Positions 10,053 through 18,380 of a stretch of DNA of 64,000 nt are shown piece by piece. Below the pieces are notes generated by a model. That model worked only from the letters and a program-made list of their open reading frames with translations. It did not search any database and had not been told where the DNA came from. Origin of the DNA: AP-15 sp963845735. Its GTDB lineage: Bacteria > Pseudomonadota > Alphaproteobacteria > ATCC43930 > CGMCC-115725. The stretch covers positions 124,001 to 188,000 of the forward strand of contig CAWJTR010000014.1 of assembly GCA_963845735.1 (NCBI GenBank). The letters are read 5' to 3'. Position 1 is the stretch's first letter. Each line of letters begins with the position of its first letter. The translations under genes and the position numbers were made by a program.

Positions 10053-11232
10053 GGGGGTACCGGAAGGCGCAGCACGCCCTCGGCGACGAGCCGCTCGATC
10101 GCCGTGGTATCGATGCCGATTTCGGCGAGGATCGCCCGCCCGTGCTCGCCGATCTCAGGCGCCGGCGTCAACCCGGCATCGGCCTCCACCGAAGTCCCGG
10201 GGGTTCGTGGGGTGCGGAACTGTCCCATGCCGGGTTGGTCGACAACAATCGCGCCGCCGGTGGCGACGACGTGCGGGTCCGCAAGCCAGTCGTCGAAACC
10301 GTTGACCCGGTCGGCGAGGATATCGGCGGCGCGCAGCCGCGCCAGCCAGCCGGAGGTCGTATCGGTCGGGAAGATCGCGCCGATAATCTCGCCAAGCGTT
10401 GCGGCGTGACCGGCGCGCATGGCGAAATCGGCAAAACGCGGATCGGCTGCGAGATCGGGCTGGCCGAGCGCGCCTACGAGACGGGCGAACTGCTCTTCCT
10501 TGACCAGAGCGATCATAATCCAGCCGTCTGATGTGCGATAGGCGCCGGTCGGGACGTTCGCGCCCTGGGTGCCCCGCCTTCGCGCAAGTGCTCGGCGAGC
10601 TTGTGGCCGAGGATCGCCGCTACACATTGGGTCAGACTGACCTCGATCCGCCGGCCCCGGCCGCTGCGCTCGCGCGCATAGAGCGCCACCCCAACCGCTT
10701 GCGCAGCGTACAGGCCCGTCAACGTGTCAACGATGATCGCCCCGACCCGGTGCGGCGCGACGTCATTGCCGAGATTGACCGACATCAATCCGGAAAAAGC
10801 CTGCGCCACCGAGTCGGTGCACGGCAACTGCGCATAAGGGCCGTCCTGGCCGAAGCCGCTGACGGACAGGTATAAGAGGCGCTGATTTCTCACGGCGAGC
10901 GCATCGTAGCCGAGGCCGAGCCGATCCGCCACACCCGGCCGAAAGCCCTCGGTGACGATGTCGGCGCGGTCTGCGAGCGCTAACGCGATTTCGCGCGCCG
11001 CCGGGGATCTGAGGTCGAGCGCAAGGCTGCGCTTGCCGCGATTGTAGTGCGCCGACATCGCGGTGTGGTCGCCATATTGCGTTCCGAGCCCGCGCGACCA
11101 GTCGCCCGCCACCGGTTCGAGCTTGACGACCTCAGCCCCGTGCATTGCGAGCAGCATCGCGCAATAGGGTGCGGCCACGCCCTGCCCCAGATCGAGCACC
11201 CGCAACCCGCTATAGGAGCCTTCAACATTCAT
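10049..11232 (-). CDS. CaiB/BaiF-type (class III) CoA transferase, one frameshift
   Basis: Class III CoA transferases move CoA between carboxylic acids. The N-terminal part shows LRVLDLGQGVAAPYCAMLLA, GAEVVKLEPVAGDWSR and the catalytic-aspartate region NRGKRSLALDLRSPAARE. The C-terminal part has GAYRTSDGWIMIAL and PGMGQFRTP. The frame changes once in the cccc run near 10571-10577, so no single frame covers the whole protein of about 395 residues. Both halves are conserved, which points to an indel error. The ATG at 11232 is preferred over one at 11244 because the minus-strand GAGG (11242-11239) stands 6 bases upstream. The gene overlaps the MaoC gene that follows. Confidence 0.85.
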
Positions 11233-11238
11233 TCCTGA

Positions 11239-11242
11239 CCTC
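11239..11242 (-). promoter_or_regulatory. Ribosome-binding site deciding the CoA transferase start
   Basis: The minus-strand GAGG is 6 bases before the ATG at 11232 and lies inside the alternative start codon region at 11244, favouring the inner ATG. Confidence 0.5.
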
Positions 11243-11314
11243 ATGTGCCGTTCCGATAGGTGCTACAGTACAAGCTCGAGCCCACACAGATCGAGGCCGC
11301 CGATTGAGCGCGGA

Positions 11315-11593
11315 ATGGGCATGAAACACGCTGGCGCAGTCGCATTGGAGGCGCTGAACGATTTGCTGCTGAGCCTCAGGGCGCGGGCTGAGCTTGTCGA
11401 GAGGCGTCCCGGAATATTTTATGTCAGAGGCAGGGCTTTTCTGCATTTTCATGAAGACCGTGCCGGTCTCTTCGCAGACTTGCGGGATCGCAGCGACTGG
11501 CGGCGATTGCCGGTAAACGGCCCCGACGAACGCGCCGATCTCCTGGCGGTCGTGGACCGAACGCTTCAAGCAAGGGGCAGACCAGGCCCTTGA
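11315..11593 (+). CDS. Conserved-looking small hypothetical protein
   Basis: A soluble product of about 92 residues, MGMKHAGAVALEALNDLLLS and onward, with the compact acidic motif GRAFLHFHEDRAGLFADLR near the middle and a Leu-rich C-terminus. I have the impression of short alphaproteobacterial proteins of this type that carry an FLHFHED core, but cannot assign a function. There are no signal peptide, membrane or metal motifs. A minus-strand open frame covers the same bases but lacks any protein-like character. It converges on the end of the selenoprotein gene. Confidence 0.5.
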   Translation: MGMKHAGAVALEALNDLLLSLRARAELVERRPGIFYVRGRAFLHFHEDRAGLFADLRDRSDWRRLPVNGPDERADLLAVVDRTLQARGRPGP

Positions 11594-11612
11594 GCGCGGC
11601 GGCGACGGCAGT

Positions 11613-12164
11613 TTACGGATTCTGTCTGTCGCCCCGCCATACGGAGATGCATTGAGCGGCCGCTTGCTCCGCTCGCCGGTCGATCTCGGCGTCGGTCAGG
11701 GTGCTGAGCGGGTGATCGATGACGACCGGGGCGAGATCGGGCATGCCGAGCGCGTCACGCTGCATCTGCGCCTCGTGCAGAAATTCGGTTGTGACGATAA
11801 CCGCCGTCGGGAGGCCCAGGGCTTCGAGACTGACACCGTCATGCGTACAGCACGATGTGCACGAGCCTCAATCGCCGATCGCCACCAACACGATGTCGTT
11901 GCTCGCCGCAATCGTTTCGATCAGCGCCGGGTCGGCATCCTTCGAAAAGCTTTCCTTGCGGTAGTAGTTGACCGCGGCAAATGTCGCCTGCTCCCCAAGC
12001 CGCCCCACCGTCTTGCGCAGCAGGCGATTGGCGTTCCATTTGGTGTTGTCGAGCACCCCCAACCGCAGCCCGTTCAGATCGCCGGCACGCGGCGCCAGAG
12101 CGAGCTTCTCCGCCTCGACCACGCCGCGCGGGTCGAAGACAATGGAGTCGGGCTTGTTGTTCAT
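11613..12164 (-). CDS. UGSC-family selenoprotein, selenocysteine at residue 99 encoded by in-frame TGA
   Basis: The frame from the ATG at 12164 reads 98 codons, meets TGA at 11870-11868, and continues without interruption in the same frame to TAA at 11615-11613, giving 183 residues. Before the TGA the protein has the family block GVLDNTKWNANRLLR, then VNYYRKESFSKDA and NDIVLVAIGD. After it come GSCTSCCTHDG, LEALGLPTAVIVTTEFLHEA and MPDLAPVVIDHPLS. The TGA sits exactly at the U of the U-G-S-C motif that names this (seleno)protein family, in which Cys homologues have CGSC. U99 and C102 would form a thioredoxin-like redox pair, with C105 and C106 close by. The protein is predicted to be cytosolic; its substrate is unknown. 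It lies 19 bases after the 376-residue neighbour in the same transcription unit. Use requires SelA, SelB, SelC and SelD, none of which is in this window. Confidence 0.9.
11831..11867 (-). promoter_or_regulatory. Candidate bacterial SECIS region just downstream of the UGA
   Basis: Bacterial SECIS hairpins lie within the coding sequence right after the UGA and present a G-containing apical loop. Here UGAC (11841-11838) can pair with GUCA (11834-11831) around a GGU loop that begins 31 bases after the UGA. The lower stem is weak: C43-G30 and G44-U29 can add pairs if one A is bulged. A competing stem pairs GUGCA (11862-11858) with UGUAC (11849-11845). I assign the region, not a confirmed structure. 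Confidence 0.4.
11868..11870 (-). other. Selenocysteine (UGA) recoding codon
   Basis: The TGA, read on the minus strand, lies between GGCGAT and GGCTCG and encodes U in the sequence I-G-D-U-G-S-C. Coding potential is equally strong on both sides and the frame does not change. Confidence 0.88.
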
Positions 12165-12183
12165 CTCTTGAAATCTCCCGTCT

Positions 12184-13314
12184 CTACAGATAGCAGGTGC
12201 CGTCGACGCAAACGGGCTCCTTCCCGGATAGCGCAACGGTCTCGATCCCCCGCAAGACCGGTGAAGACATATGGCCCCAGCCGGGGATGAAAGCCGAAAA
12301 GCGGCCGGCCTCGCCGCCGATTACAAACAGATGGATGTGGTCGGGGTCGGGCACGACCGGGATTCGTGATCCCTGTTCGCGCTTGTACCAGCCCGGCAGA
12401 TTGCGGTTGTAGATCTTGCCGTAGCGCTCGTTGAAGGTCAGCTCGGAAAAGAGATTGTAGGCGTTCATGTGCAGATAGCTGCGCACGTCGTGCCGGGTCC
12501 AACCTTTGCCGGCGATCGTGCGGGCGTGCTCTGGTCCGATGATGACGGCGCAATGGCCGCTCGACACCGCGTTGTTGTTGGCGATCGTGCTCATCGCCGA
12601 ACAGATGCTGTCGAGGATGCCTTCGGGGTCATTGGCCACGTGATTGGTGACGCTGTGCGGCGGCTCGGAGGCGAGCACGAAAACCGTCGAATCATCAGCG
12701 CCAAAGCCCTTTTCGACGTGATAGGGCGCCCACGGGCTCGCGGCTTGGTTCTCGGCGACGCAATAGGTGTATTTGCCGGGGTGGCCCAAGGTGCTCTTGT
12801 CGAGATCCCCCGGCCGTCCGCCGCCGACGTTGAGCAGCACGAGGCGCAAGGCGCGGCCGATCGTGGCATTGGCGCGGTTTCCCGAACCGAACGCGTTGCA
12901 GTCGCCATTCATACCGATAGTGCGCGCCAGCGGGCCGTTGACGATCAGCAAAGGTGCGGCCATGTGCGTCGTCGCTTGCACCCCGTTCAGGTTGAACGCC
13001 TTCGCCGTCAGCGCCAACATCGCCGCGCGCACGACAGGTGCATATTCGGGCTTGCAGCCGGCCATTACCATGTTGATCGCCAGCACTTCCCGGGTCAGGC
13101 TGCCGTGCCTCGGCGGCACCTTGCATTCGACGAGATGCGGTTCGCCGCCGAGTGCGGCGACGAATGCGTCGACCCGGCCGCGGGTCGGCGGCACTACCGG
13201 CAACCCGTCGGTCCAGCCTTGCTCGAAATACCATTCGACGAGATCCGTCTCGGCCGGCACGCGCTCGGCGTCTTCCTCTTCTGTTTTGACCAGCCTCACC
13301 GTGGTCGGCGCCAT
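12184..13314 (-). CDS. Protein of unknown function, operon partner of the UGSC selenoprotein
   Basis: An intact 376-residue protein that I cannot place in a named enzyme family. Its segments look strongly conserved: LVEWYFEQGWTDGLPVVPPT, a motif HGSLTREVLAINMVMAGC, NLNGVQATTHMAAPLLIVNG, FGSGNRANATIGRALRLVLLN and STLGHPGKYTYCVAEN. The C-terminus, PVCVDGTCYL, carries two cysteines four residues from the end. No signal peptide or membrane segment is seen. I chose the ATG at 13314 because GGGAG precedes it on the minus strand; a frame open further upstream (to 13596) covers the chaB region in another frame. It lies between chaB (22 bases upstream) and the selenoprotein gene (19 bases downstream), so a shared redox or metabolic function is plausible. 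Confidence 0.75.
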   Translation of the reverse strand: MAPTTVRLVKTEEEDAERVPAETDLVEWYFEQGWTDGLPVVPPTRGRVDAFVAALGGEPHLVECKVPPRHGSLTREVLAINMVMAGCKPEYAPVVRAAMLALTAKAFNLNGVQATTHMAAPLLIVNGPLARTIGMNGDCNAFGSGNRANATIGRALRLVLLNVGGGRPGDLDKSTLGHPGKYTYCVAENQAASPWAPYHVEKGFGADDSTVFVLASEPPHSVTNHVANDPEGILDSICSAMSTIANNNAVSSGHCAVIIGPEHARTIAGKGWTRHDVRSYLHMNAYNLFSELTFNERYGKIYNRNLPGWYKREQGSRIPVVPDPDHIHLFVIGGEAGRFSAFIPGWGHMSSPVLRGIETVALSGKEPVCVDGTCYL

Positions 13315-13336
13315 GCCCTTCTCCCAATCGCCCCTT

Positions 13337-13552
13337 TTACACGCCCCTGGCGACCCATATCTCGCCGCGCTTGCGGTAGCGCTTTTTGACCGCCGCCCAG
13401 GCGACCCGAAAAGCGACCTCCTCGCGCTCGTGGAAGCCGCGATCGGCATAAGTTTGCCAGGCATTGTTGAACGCGGACAGAAAGATCTCCTGGCCATGCA
13501 ACGGCAGTCGGCGCACCGCCGGCGGCAGCTCGGAAATGGTGGCGTAGGGCAT
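13337..13552 (-). CDS. chaB: ChaB-domain protein
   Basis: A 71-residue protein consisting almost entirely of a ChaB domain: LPPAVRRLPLHGQEIFLSAFNNAWQ, then a basic REEVAFRVAWAAVKKRYRK helix ending in a tryptophan. E. coli ChaB is a putative regulator of the cation antiporter ChaA, but stand-alone ChaB proteins have no settled biochemical role. No chaA gene is present. It is the first gene of the minus-strand trio that ends in the selenoprotein. Confidence 0.85.
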   Translation of the reverse strand: MPYATISELPPAVRRLPLHGQEIFLSAFNNAWQTYADRGFHEREEVAFRVAWAAVKKRYRKRGEIWVARGV

Positions 13553-13616
13553 TTGCCGCCTCCAGCGAATTTCGCCGCTGTCGCCGACCGCAGCATTCGC
13601 CGGTTGTTGGATTTTA

Positions 13617-13692
13617 TGGCGTCCCCTACCGGATTCGAACCGGTGTTGCCGCCGTGAGAGGGCGGTGTCCTGGGCCTCTAGACGAAGGGGAC
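13617..13692 (-). tRNA. tRNA-Glu (anticodon CTC)
   Basis: The minus strand reads GTCCCCTTCGTCTAGAGGCC at the 5' end and closes with AGGGGAC, G73 and an encoded CCA (13619-13617). The anticodon stem CCGCC/GGCGG encloses the loop CTCTCAC, giving anticodon CTC (codon GAG). The T arm has the usual GGTTCGAATCC. All four stems form, for 76 bases including CCA. Confidence 0.96.
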
Positions 13693-13760
13693 GAGGTGCC
13701 GTCGGTTAAATAGCGGTTGACGCGGGTGCGAGCAAGCGCCGGTGCGCCGGCCCGGTCGGT

Positions 13761-14246
13761 CTATTCGCGAAAATTGATATACTGCAGCGGCTGCTCGATC
13801 TTGACTCCGCGGATCACCGCTATCGCACCCTGCAGATCATCGCGCTTTTTGCCGGTGACGCGCAGTTCGTCGCCCTGGATCGACACCTGTACCTTGAGCT
13901 TGCTGTCCTTGATCTCGCGAATCAGCTGGCGAGCTAAGTCGGCGCCCACCCCTTGGCGCAGCGCGATCGTCTGCCGCAACGTATTGCCCGACGCTTTTTC
14001 CGGAGCTTTGAAGTCGAGCGCCCCAGGCTCGACCTTGCGGCGCGTCATGTGCACCTTCAAAAGCTCGTGCATCTGCTTCAACTTGAGATCGTCGTCGGCA
14101 AGAACGCTCAGCGCGCCCTCCTTACGTTCGATCGAGCATTTGCTGCCTTTGAAATCGAATCGCGTCGCGATCTCGCGGTTCATGCCGGCCAGCGCGTTGT
14201 CGACCTCGGCGAGGTCGATCCGTGAAACGATGTCAAAGCTCGGCAA
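13761..14246 (-). CDS. yajQ: YajQ family nucleotide-binding protein
   Basis: A 161-residue protein matching YajQ from end to end. It starts MPSFDIVSRIDLAEVDNA, has the TRFDFKGSKCSIE block and KASGNTLRQTI, and ends AVIRGVKIEQPLQYINFR. YajQ proteins have two ferredoxin-like domains and bind nucleotides. Some homologues are reported as cyclic-di-GMP effectors, which would fit a genome encoding PleD, but that role here is inference. The gene is intact and lies just upstream of the tRNA on the same strand. Confidence 0.95.
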   Translation of the reverse strand: MPSFDIVSRIDLAEVDNALAGMNREIATRFDFKGSKCSIERKEGALSVLADDDLKLKQMHELLKVHMTRRKVEPGALDFKAPEKASGNTLRQTIALRQGVGADLARQLIREIKDSKLKVQVSIQGDELRVTGKKRDDLQGAIAVIRGVKIEQPLQYINFRE

Positions 14247-14362
14247 CGCACCCTCCCGGAACCGCTTGACCCCTTGGTTTAGCCAATATAGCGCTGATTT
14301 CCGCTTGGATCAGCCGGGATGCTATTCCTTTTCGCGTGAGAACCGGCGGCGCCACGTTCGCA

Positions 14363-15300
14363 CTACCGCTGGCGCTCATATGCGCGCGCCGTCGCGGCGA
14401 GCCCTGCTTCGGTGGCGACCGTCGGCGACCAGCCAAGCATCCGGCGGGTTTCGCCATCCTCGAGCTGTAACGACGATGTGAGGATCGAGACTGCCGCTCC
14501 AACCATCGGGAGGACGGAAAGTGTGGCGAAGGCCACCGCGGGGACGGTGAAGAGGCGCGCAGGGCGCTGGAACCCGGCCGCCAGCGCGCGGATCAGTTCG
14601 GGCGTCGACAGATCGGCCCCGTCATGCGCCAGAAGCACCTGCCCGCCGGCGGCGGGATGAAAGCAAGCAATCGCGACGAGCTCGACGAGGTTGCCGAGAA
14701 AGATCAGGCTGCGGCGATTATCGATTCCGGCGAAGGGCAACGGCAGCCCGCTCGCGACGAGCCGGATCAAGGCCCGGAGATTGCCTTTGGCGCCTGGCCC
14801 ATAGACCAGCGGCGGGCGCAAGATGGCGAGGTCGAGCCCAGATTGCTGCGCCTCCGCAACGAGCGCACCCTCGATCGCAAGCTTGGTGCGCCCATAGAGA
14901 TCGTGCGGGGCACGGCGGATCGCCGGCGCGAAACGGCGCCCCTGGCCGCGTCGTAGCGCCCATCGCCCGGATCGAGCTCATCAGGACGAACCGCCCTACC
15001 TCGAGCCGACGCGGCGGCCCGCGCCAGCGCCGCTGCGGCTTCGACCTCGACCTTGCCGGCTGCGACGTTGGGCGGCCGGTGCGCACGAGTGGCGAGATGG
15101 ACGACGACGTCGACGCCGGCAAGATGATCCGACCAGGCGGTGTGCGGTCCGATATCCCCGATCGGGCGCAACTCGACGCCGGCGACCGGCTGTGCCGGCC
15201 CGCGCGTGGCGCCGAGGACGGCATGGCCGCGCCCCGCGAGCTCCTGGCATAGTCCCCGGCCGATAAAGCCGGCAGCGCCAGTCACCAGAATGCGTGCCAG
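14363..15300 (-). CDS. NAD-dependent sugar epimerase/dehydratase, frameshifted
   Basis: An extended short-chain dehydrogenase of the UDP-sugar epimerase type. The N-terminus has the Rossmann motif VTGAAGFIGRGL. VDVVVHLATRAH follows, then VGRFVLMSSIRAMG in another frame, the catalytic-type DLYGRTK (Y-x-x-x-K), and LRPPLVYGPGAKGN, after which the frame is open to 14363. At least two single-base shifts, near 15000 and 14940, break it. The most likely start is CTG at 15300: the minus-strand GGAGG (15311-15307) stands 6 bases before it and no better codon is in frame. The divergent glycosyltransferase next door suggests a role in a sugar nucleotide or glycan pathway. Confidence 0.75.
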
Positions 15301-15306
15301 AGTGGC

Positions 15307-15311
15307 CCTCC
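15307..15311 (-). promoter_or_regulatory. Ribosome-binding site supporting a CTG start for the epimerase
   Basis: A perfect minus-strand GGAGG is separated by 6 bases from CTG at 15300-15298. No ATG, GTG or TTG in the same frame lies close to this site. Confidence 0.45.
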
Positions 15312-15430
15312 GCTGCCACGCCCGCGTCCCGATTGTGCAAGCGATCCTTGGCACAAATGCATTAGAGAGGGAGTGATCTCGAGACAAGACCGACGGACCC
15401 GCCTTTCGCCCTCGATCCGGTTGTCGCCGA

Positions 15431-16640
15431 ATGGCCGCTTGCGATTCGATCCTTCCCGCCACTTCGCCGCCGGCCGGGCGGCGCCCGAAACTCCTCTTTC
15501 TGGTCACCGAGGATTGGTATTTCTGCTCGCATCGGCTTCCGGTCGCACGGGCAGCGCGCGACGCCGGGTTCGAGGTCGTCGTCGCCACCCGCGTGCAGGC
15601 GCATGGCCGGCAGATCCGCGACGAGGGTTTCACCCTATGTCCGATCGCCTGGCGCCGGCGCGGCGACGGGCTGGTCGGCGCGGTGCGGGCGGTGGTCGCG
15701 ATTATCCGGCTCTACCGCCGCGAGCGACCCGACATCCTCCATCATGTGGCGCTGAAACCGGTATTGTTTGGCGGGCTCGCCCGCGCGCTGGCGTTTTGGC
15801 ATGCTGACGATGCGCCGGCATCGATCGATTCGGTCATGGGCCTCGGTTCGGGCTTTTCCGCGACAACTCTCGCTGCGCGCCTACGCCGGCCGCCGCTCGG
15901 TGTTGCCCTGCGCCTTGCTGCTGCAAGCGGCCTGGGCCGGGTCGTCGTGCAGAACCCGGAAGACGGCGACGCCCTTGTCGCGCTCGGGATCGACCCGCAG
16001 CGGATCGCGCTGATCCGGGGATCGGGCGTGGATATCCGGCATTTTTCACCACTGCCGATGCCGGATGGGAACACCGTTACGGTGGCCCTCGTCTCGCGCA
16101 TGCTGCGCGACAAGGGCGTGCTCGATGCGGTTGCCGCGATCCGACGCCTGCGAGAGCGCGGCCTCGCGATCGAGCTCGTCCTGGCCGGTCCGACCGACGC
16201 CGACAATGCGGGATCGCTGTCGGCCGCATCCTTGTCCGCCCTTGCCGCCGAGCCAGGGATCACTTGGCTCGGCGCCGTCGCCGATGTGCGCTCGGTTTGG
16301 CGCCGCGCGGCGATCGCGGTCCTGCCTTCGACCTATGGCGAAGGGGTGCCCAAGGCCTTGCTCGAGGCCGCCGCCTGCGCCCGGCCGATCGTCGCCAGCG
16401 ATGTTCCAGGATGCCGCGAGGCGGTTCGCCCGGGAAAGAGCGGGATCCTCGTGCCGCCGCGCGACATCGACGCGCTGGCCGAGCGCCATCGCCGCCTTGG
16501 CCGCCGATCCGGCGCGGCGCAAAGCCATGGGGCGCGCCGGGCGGGCGCTGGCCGAGCGCTGCTTTGCCGAGGAGATCGTCGCCCGCGAGACCTTGGCCCT
16601 TTACCGCGCCGCTCTTGCAGAAAAAACTGCGCAGAGATGA
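15431..16640 (+). CDS. Glycosyltransferase family 4-like protein, frameshift near the 3' end
   Basis: A GT-B fold glycosyltransferase of about 400 residues. KLLFLVTEDWYFCSHRLPVA opens the N-terminal domain. The C-terminal domain shows VALVSRMLRDKGVLDAV, LVLAGPTDADN, VLPSTYGEGVPKALLEAAAC and GILVPPRDIDALAE, with the E-x-x-x-x-x-x-x-E donor-site glutamates. After DIDALAE (about 16483) the frame shifts by one base and the correct tail, ADPARRKAMGRAGRALAERC, ends at the TGA at 16638-16640. Without the shift the protein would falsely run into the DUF423 gene. The donor and acceptor are unknown. The gene probably acts in envelope glycan assembly with the divergent epimerase. Confidence 0.82.
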
Positions 16641-17008
16641 CCCGCGCCTGGCTCGCCGCCGCAGCGCTCGGCGGGTTCCTGTCGGTCGGGGCCGGCGCCA
16701 TCGCCGCGCACCTCGCCAGCAGCGACCCGCGCGCGGCAGAGCTGCTGCGCACCGGCGCGCTTTACGGCATGGTCCATGCTGCCGCGCTGACCGCCGTCGC
16801 GGCGATGGCCGGACATCGCGACCGGCCGGACCTGGTGCTGATCGTCGCCGGGTGGTGCTTCGTTGCAGGCATTTTTCTGTTCAGCTTCAGCCTCTTCGCG
16901 TTGGCGATGACGGGGATCGCGCTGTTTGGCTGGATCACGCCCTTTGGCGGCGTGAGTTTTCTGCTCGGCTGGGCAGCGCTCGGGCTTGCTGCGGCACGCC
17001 GGCAATGA
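16637..17008 (+). CDS. DUF423 family membrane protein
   Basis: A 123-residue protein with about four hydrophobic segments. It matches DUF423 (YgdD-like): MTRAWLAAAALGGFLSVGAGAIAAHL, then RTGALYGMVHAAALTA, IVAGWCFVAGIFLFSFSLFAL and TPFGGVSFLLGWAALG. Function unknown; inner-membrane location predicted. The ATG overlaps the glycosyltransferase stop (ATGA at 16637-16640), so the two are translationally coupled. An unbroken frame from the glycosyltransferase also runs through this gene, but only because of the upstream frameshift. Confidence 0.88.
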   Translation: MTRAWLAAAALGGFLSVGAGAIAAHLASSDPRAAELLRTGALYGMVHAAALTAVAAMAGHRDRPDLVLIVAGWCFVAGIFLFSFSLFALAMTGIALFGWITPFGGVSFLLGWAALGLAAARRQ

Positions 17009-17110
17009 CTCTCCACGCCGCTCGGTAAGTGGCGCCAACGTGGCGATTCCGATTATGGCGGCGGCGCGAGTGTGCGAAACTTCGATGCGTTCCGCTTGCG
17101 AGGTCTTGCG

Positions 17111-18037
17111 ATGACAACCCTCCTCTATACCCATTCCAGCTGTCTCGATCACGATCCCGGCAGTCATCACCCCGAGGCTCCTGCACGTCTGCGCACGGTG
17201 CTCGCCGCGCTTTCCGGTCCGCAATACGCCCGACTGGAGCGGCGCGAAGCGCCGGAGGCAGCCCTTGACGACGTCTTGCGCGTTCATTCGCGACATCACG
17301 TCGAGCACGTCCTTGGCGCCGTTCCCAAAGCCGGACACGCTGCAATCGACGCCGACACCGTCCTATCGCCAGCCTCCGGAACGGCCGCCCTCCATGCTGC
17401 GGGAGCGGTTGCCGCGGCGGTCGACGCGGTGGTGGCGAAGGAGGCCGACAACGCCTTTTGCGCGGTGCGTCCGCCCGGGCATCATGCCGAACCAGATCGG
17501 GCGATGGGTTTCTGCCTGTTCAACAACGCCGCCATCGGCGCATTGCGGGCGCGCGAGGTGCACGGTTTCGAACGGGTGGCAGTCGTTGATTTCGACGTCC
17601 ATCACGGCAACGGCACACAGGCGGCGTTCGAAGCCGACGACAATCTGTTCTACGCCTCCACCCATCAGTACCCGCTCTATCCCGGCACCGGCTCGGCGAG
17701 CGAGACCGGAGTCGGCAACATCGTCAATGTGCCATTGCGCCCGATGTCGGGCTCGGGTCCGTTCCGCGTCGCAATGACCGGGCGCGTCCTGCCGGCGCTC
17801 GACGCCTTCCGTCCGGACCTCCTGTTGATATCCGCCGGGTTCGACGCCCATCGCAGCGACCCGCTGGCGCAGCTTATGCTGGAGGAAGCCGACTACACCT
17901 GGATTACCGAAAGGCTGGTCGAGATCGCCTTTCGCCATGCCGATGGCCGGCTCGTCTCGACCCTCGAAGGCGGGTATGATCTGACTGCGCTCGGCGCCAG
18001 CGTTGCCGCTCATGTCCGCGTGCTGATGTCGGTCTAG
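17111..18037 (+). CDS. Histone deacetylase family (class II-like) hydrolase
   Basis: A 308-residue zinc hydrolase related to acetylpolyamine amidohydrolase and acetoin-utilisation proteins. The active site is intact: AVRPPGHHAEPDRAMGFCLF carries the two histidines, VAVVDFDVHHGNGTQ the metal Asp and His, and ISAGFDAHRSDPLAQ the second metal Asp. TLEGGYDL completes the fold. It probably deacetylates a small amide or acetylated amine. I chose the ATG at 17111, which has GAGG 7 bases upstream, over an in-frame start at 17072. It leads the conserved run followed by xseB, ispA, dxs and tlyA. Confidence 0.9.
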   Translation: MTTLLYTHSSCLDHDPGSHHPEAPARLRTVLAALSGPQYARLERREAPEAALDDVLRVHSRHHVEHVLGAVPKAGHAAIDADTVLSPASGTAALHAAGAVAAAVDAVVAKEADNAFCAVRPPGHHAEPDRAMGFCLFNNAAIGALRAREVHGFERVAVVDFDVHHGNGTQAAFEADDNLFYASTHQYPLYPGTGSASETGVGNIVNVPLRPMSGSGPFRVAMTGRVLPALDAFRPDLLLISAGFDAHRSDPLAQLMLEEADYTWITERLVEIAFRHADGRLVSTLEGGYDLTALGASVAAHVRVLMSV

Positions 18038-18128
18038 TTGTTGCCGATCCGCAACGGACGCCGTATTTGCATTCCCGCTTGCGGCTAGGACGCCCTGCGA
18101 TCCTCGCGTATCTTATTAAGAACAGCAG

Positions 18129-18380
18129 ATGGCCGAACCGACTGAGCCTGCCGATATCGCGACGATGAGTTTCGAGGAAGCGCTCGTCGAGCTCGAGCAG
18201 ATCGTGCGGCGGCTCGAAGGTGGGCAAGTCAAGCTCGACGAGGCAATCCTATCCTACGAGAGGGGCGCACAGCTGAAACAGCATTGCGAAAGAAAGCTCA
18301 ACGAGGCGCAGCAGCGGGTCGATCGCATCGTGATCGGCCCCGACGGCGCTGTATCGGCGGAGCCGGCGAAACTTGACTGA
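18129..18380 (+). CDS. xseB: Exodeoxyribonuclease VII small subunit
   Basis: An 83-residue XseB. It stabilises the XseA nuclease subunit, which degrades single-stranded DNA to acid-soluble oligonucleotides. The signature is SFEEALVELEQIVRRLEGGQ, then LDEAILSYERGAQLKQHCE and KLNEAQQRVDRI. The length is typical. The end overlaps the ispA start by 8 bases, giving the usual xseB-ispA-dxs coupling. XseA is not in this window. Confidence 0.95.
   Translation: MAEPTEPADIATMSFEEALVELEQIVRRLEGGQVKLDEAILSYERGAQLKQHCERKLNEAQQRVDRIVIGPDGAVSAEPAKLD

Noticed and set aside
11652..12290. Plus-strand open frame across the selenoprotein gene
   Set aside because: The minus strand carries the UGSC motifs in continuous frame, and the plus-strand translation has a random, His/Arg-rich composition.
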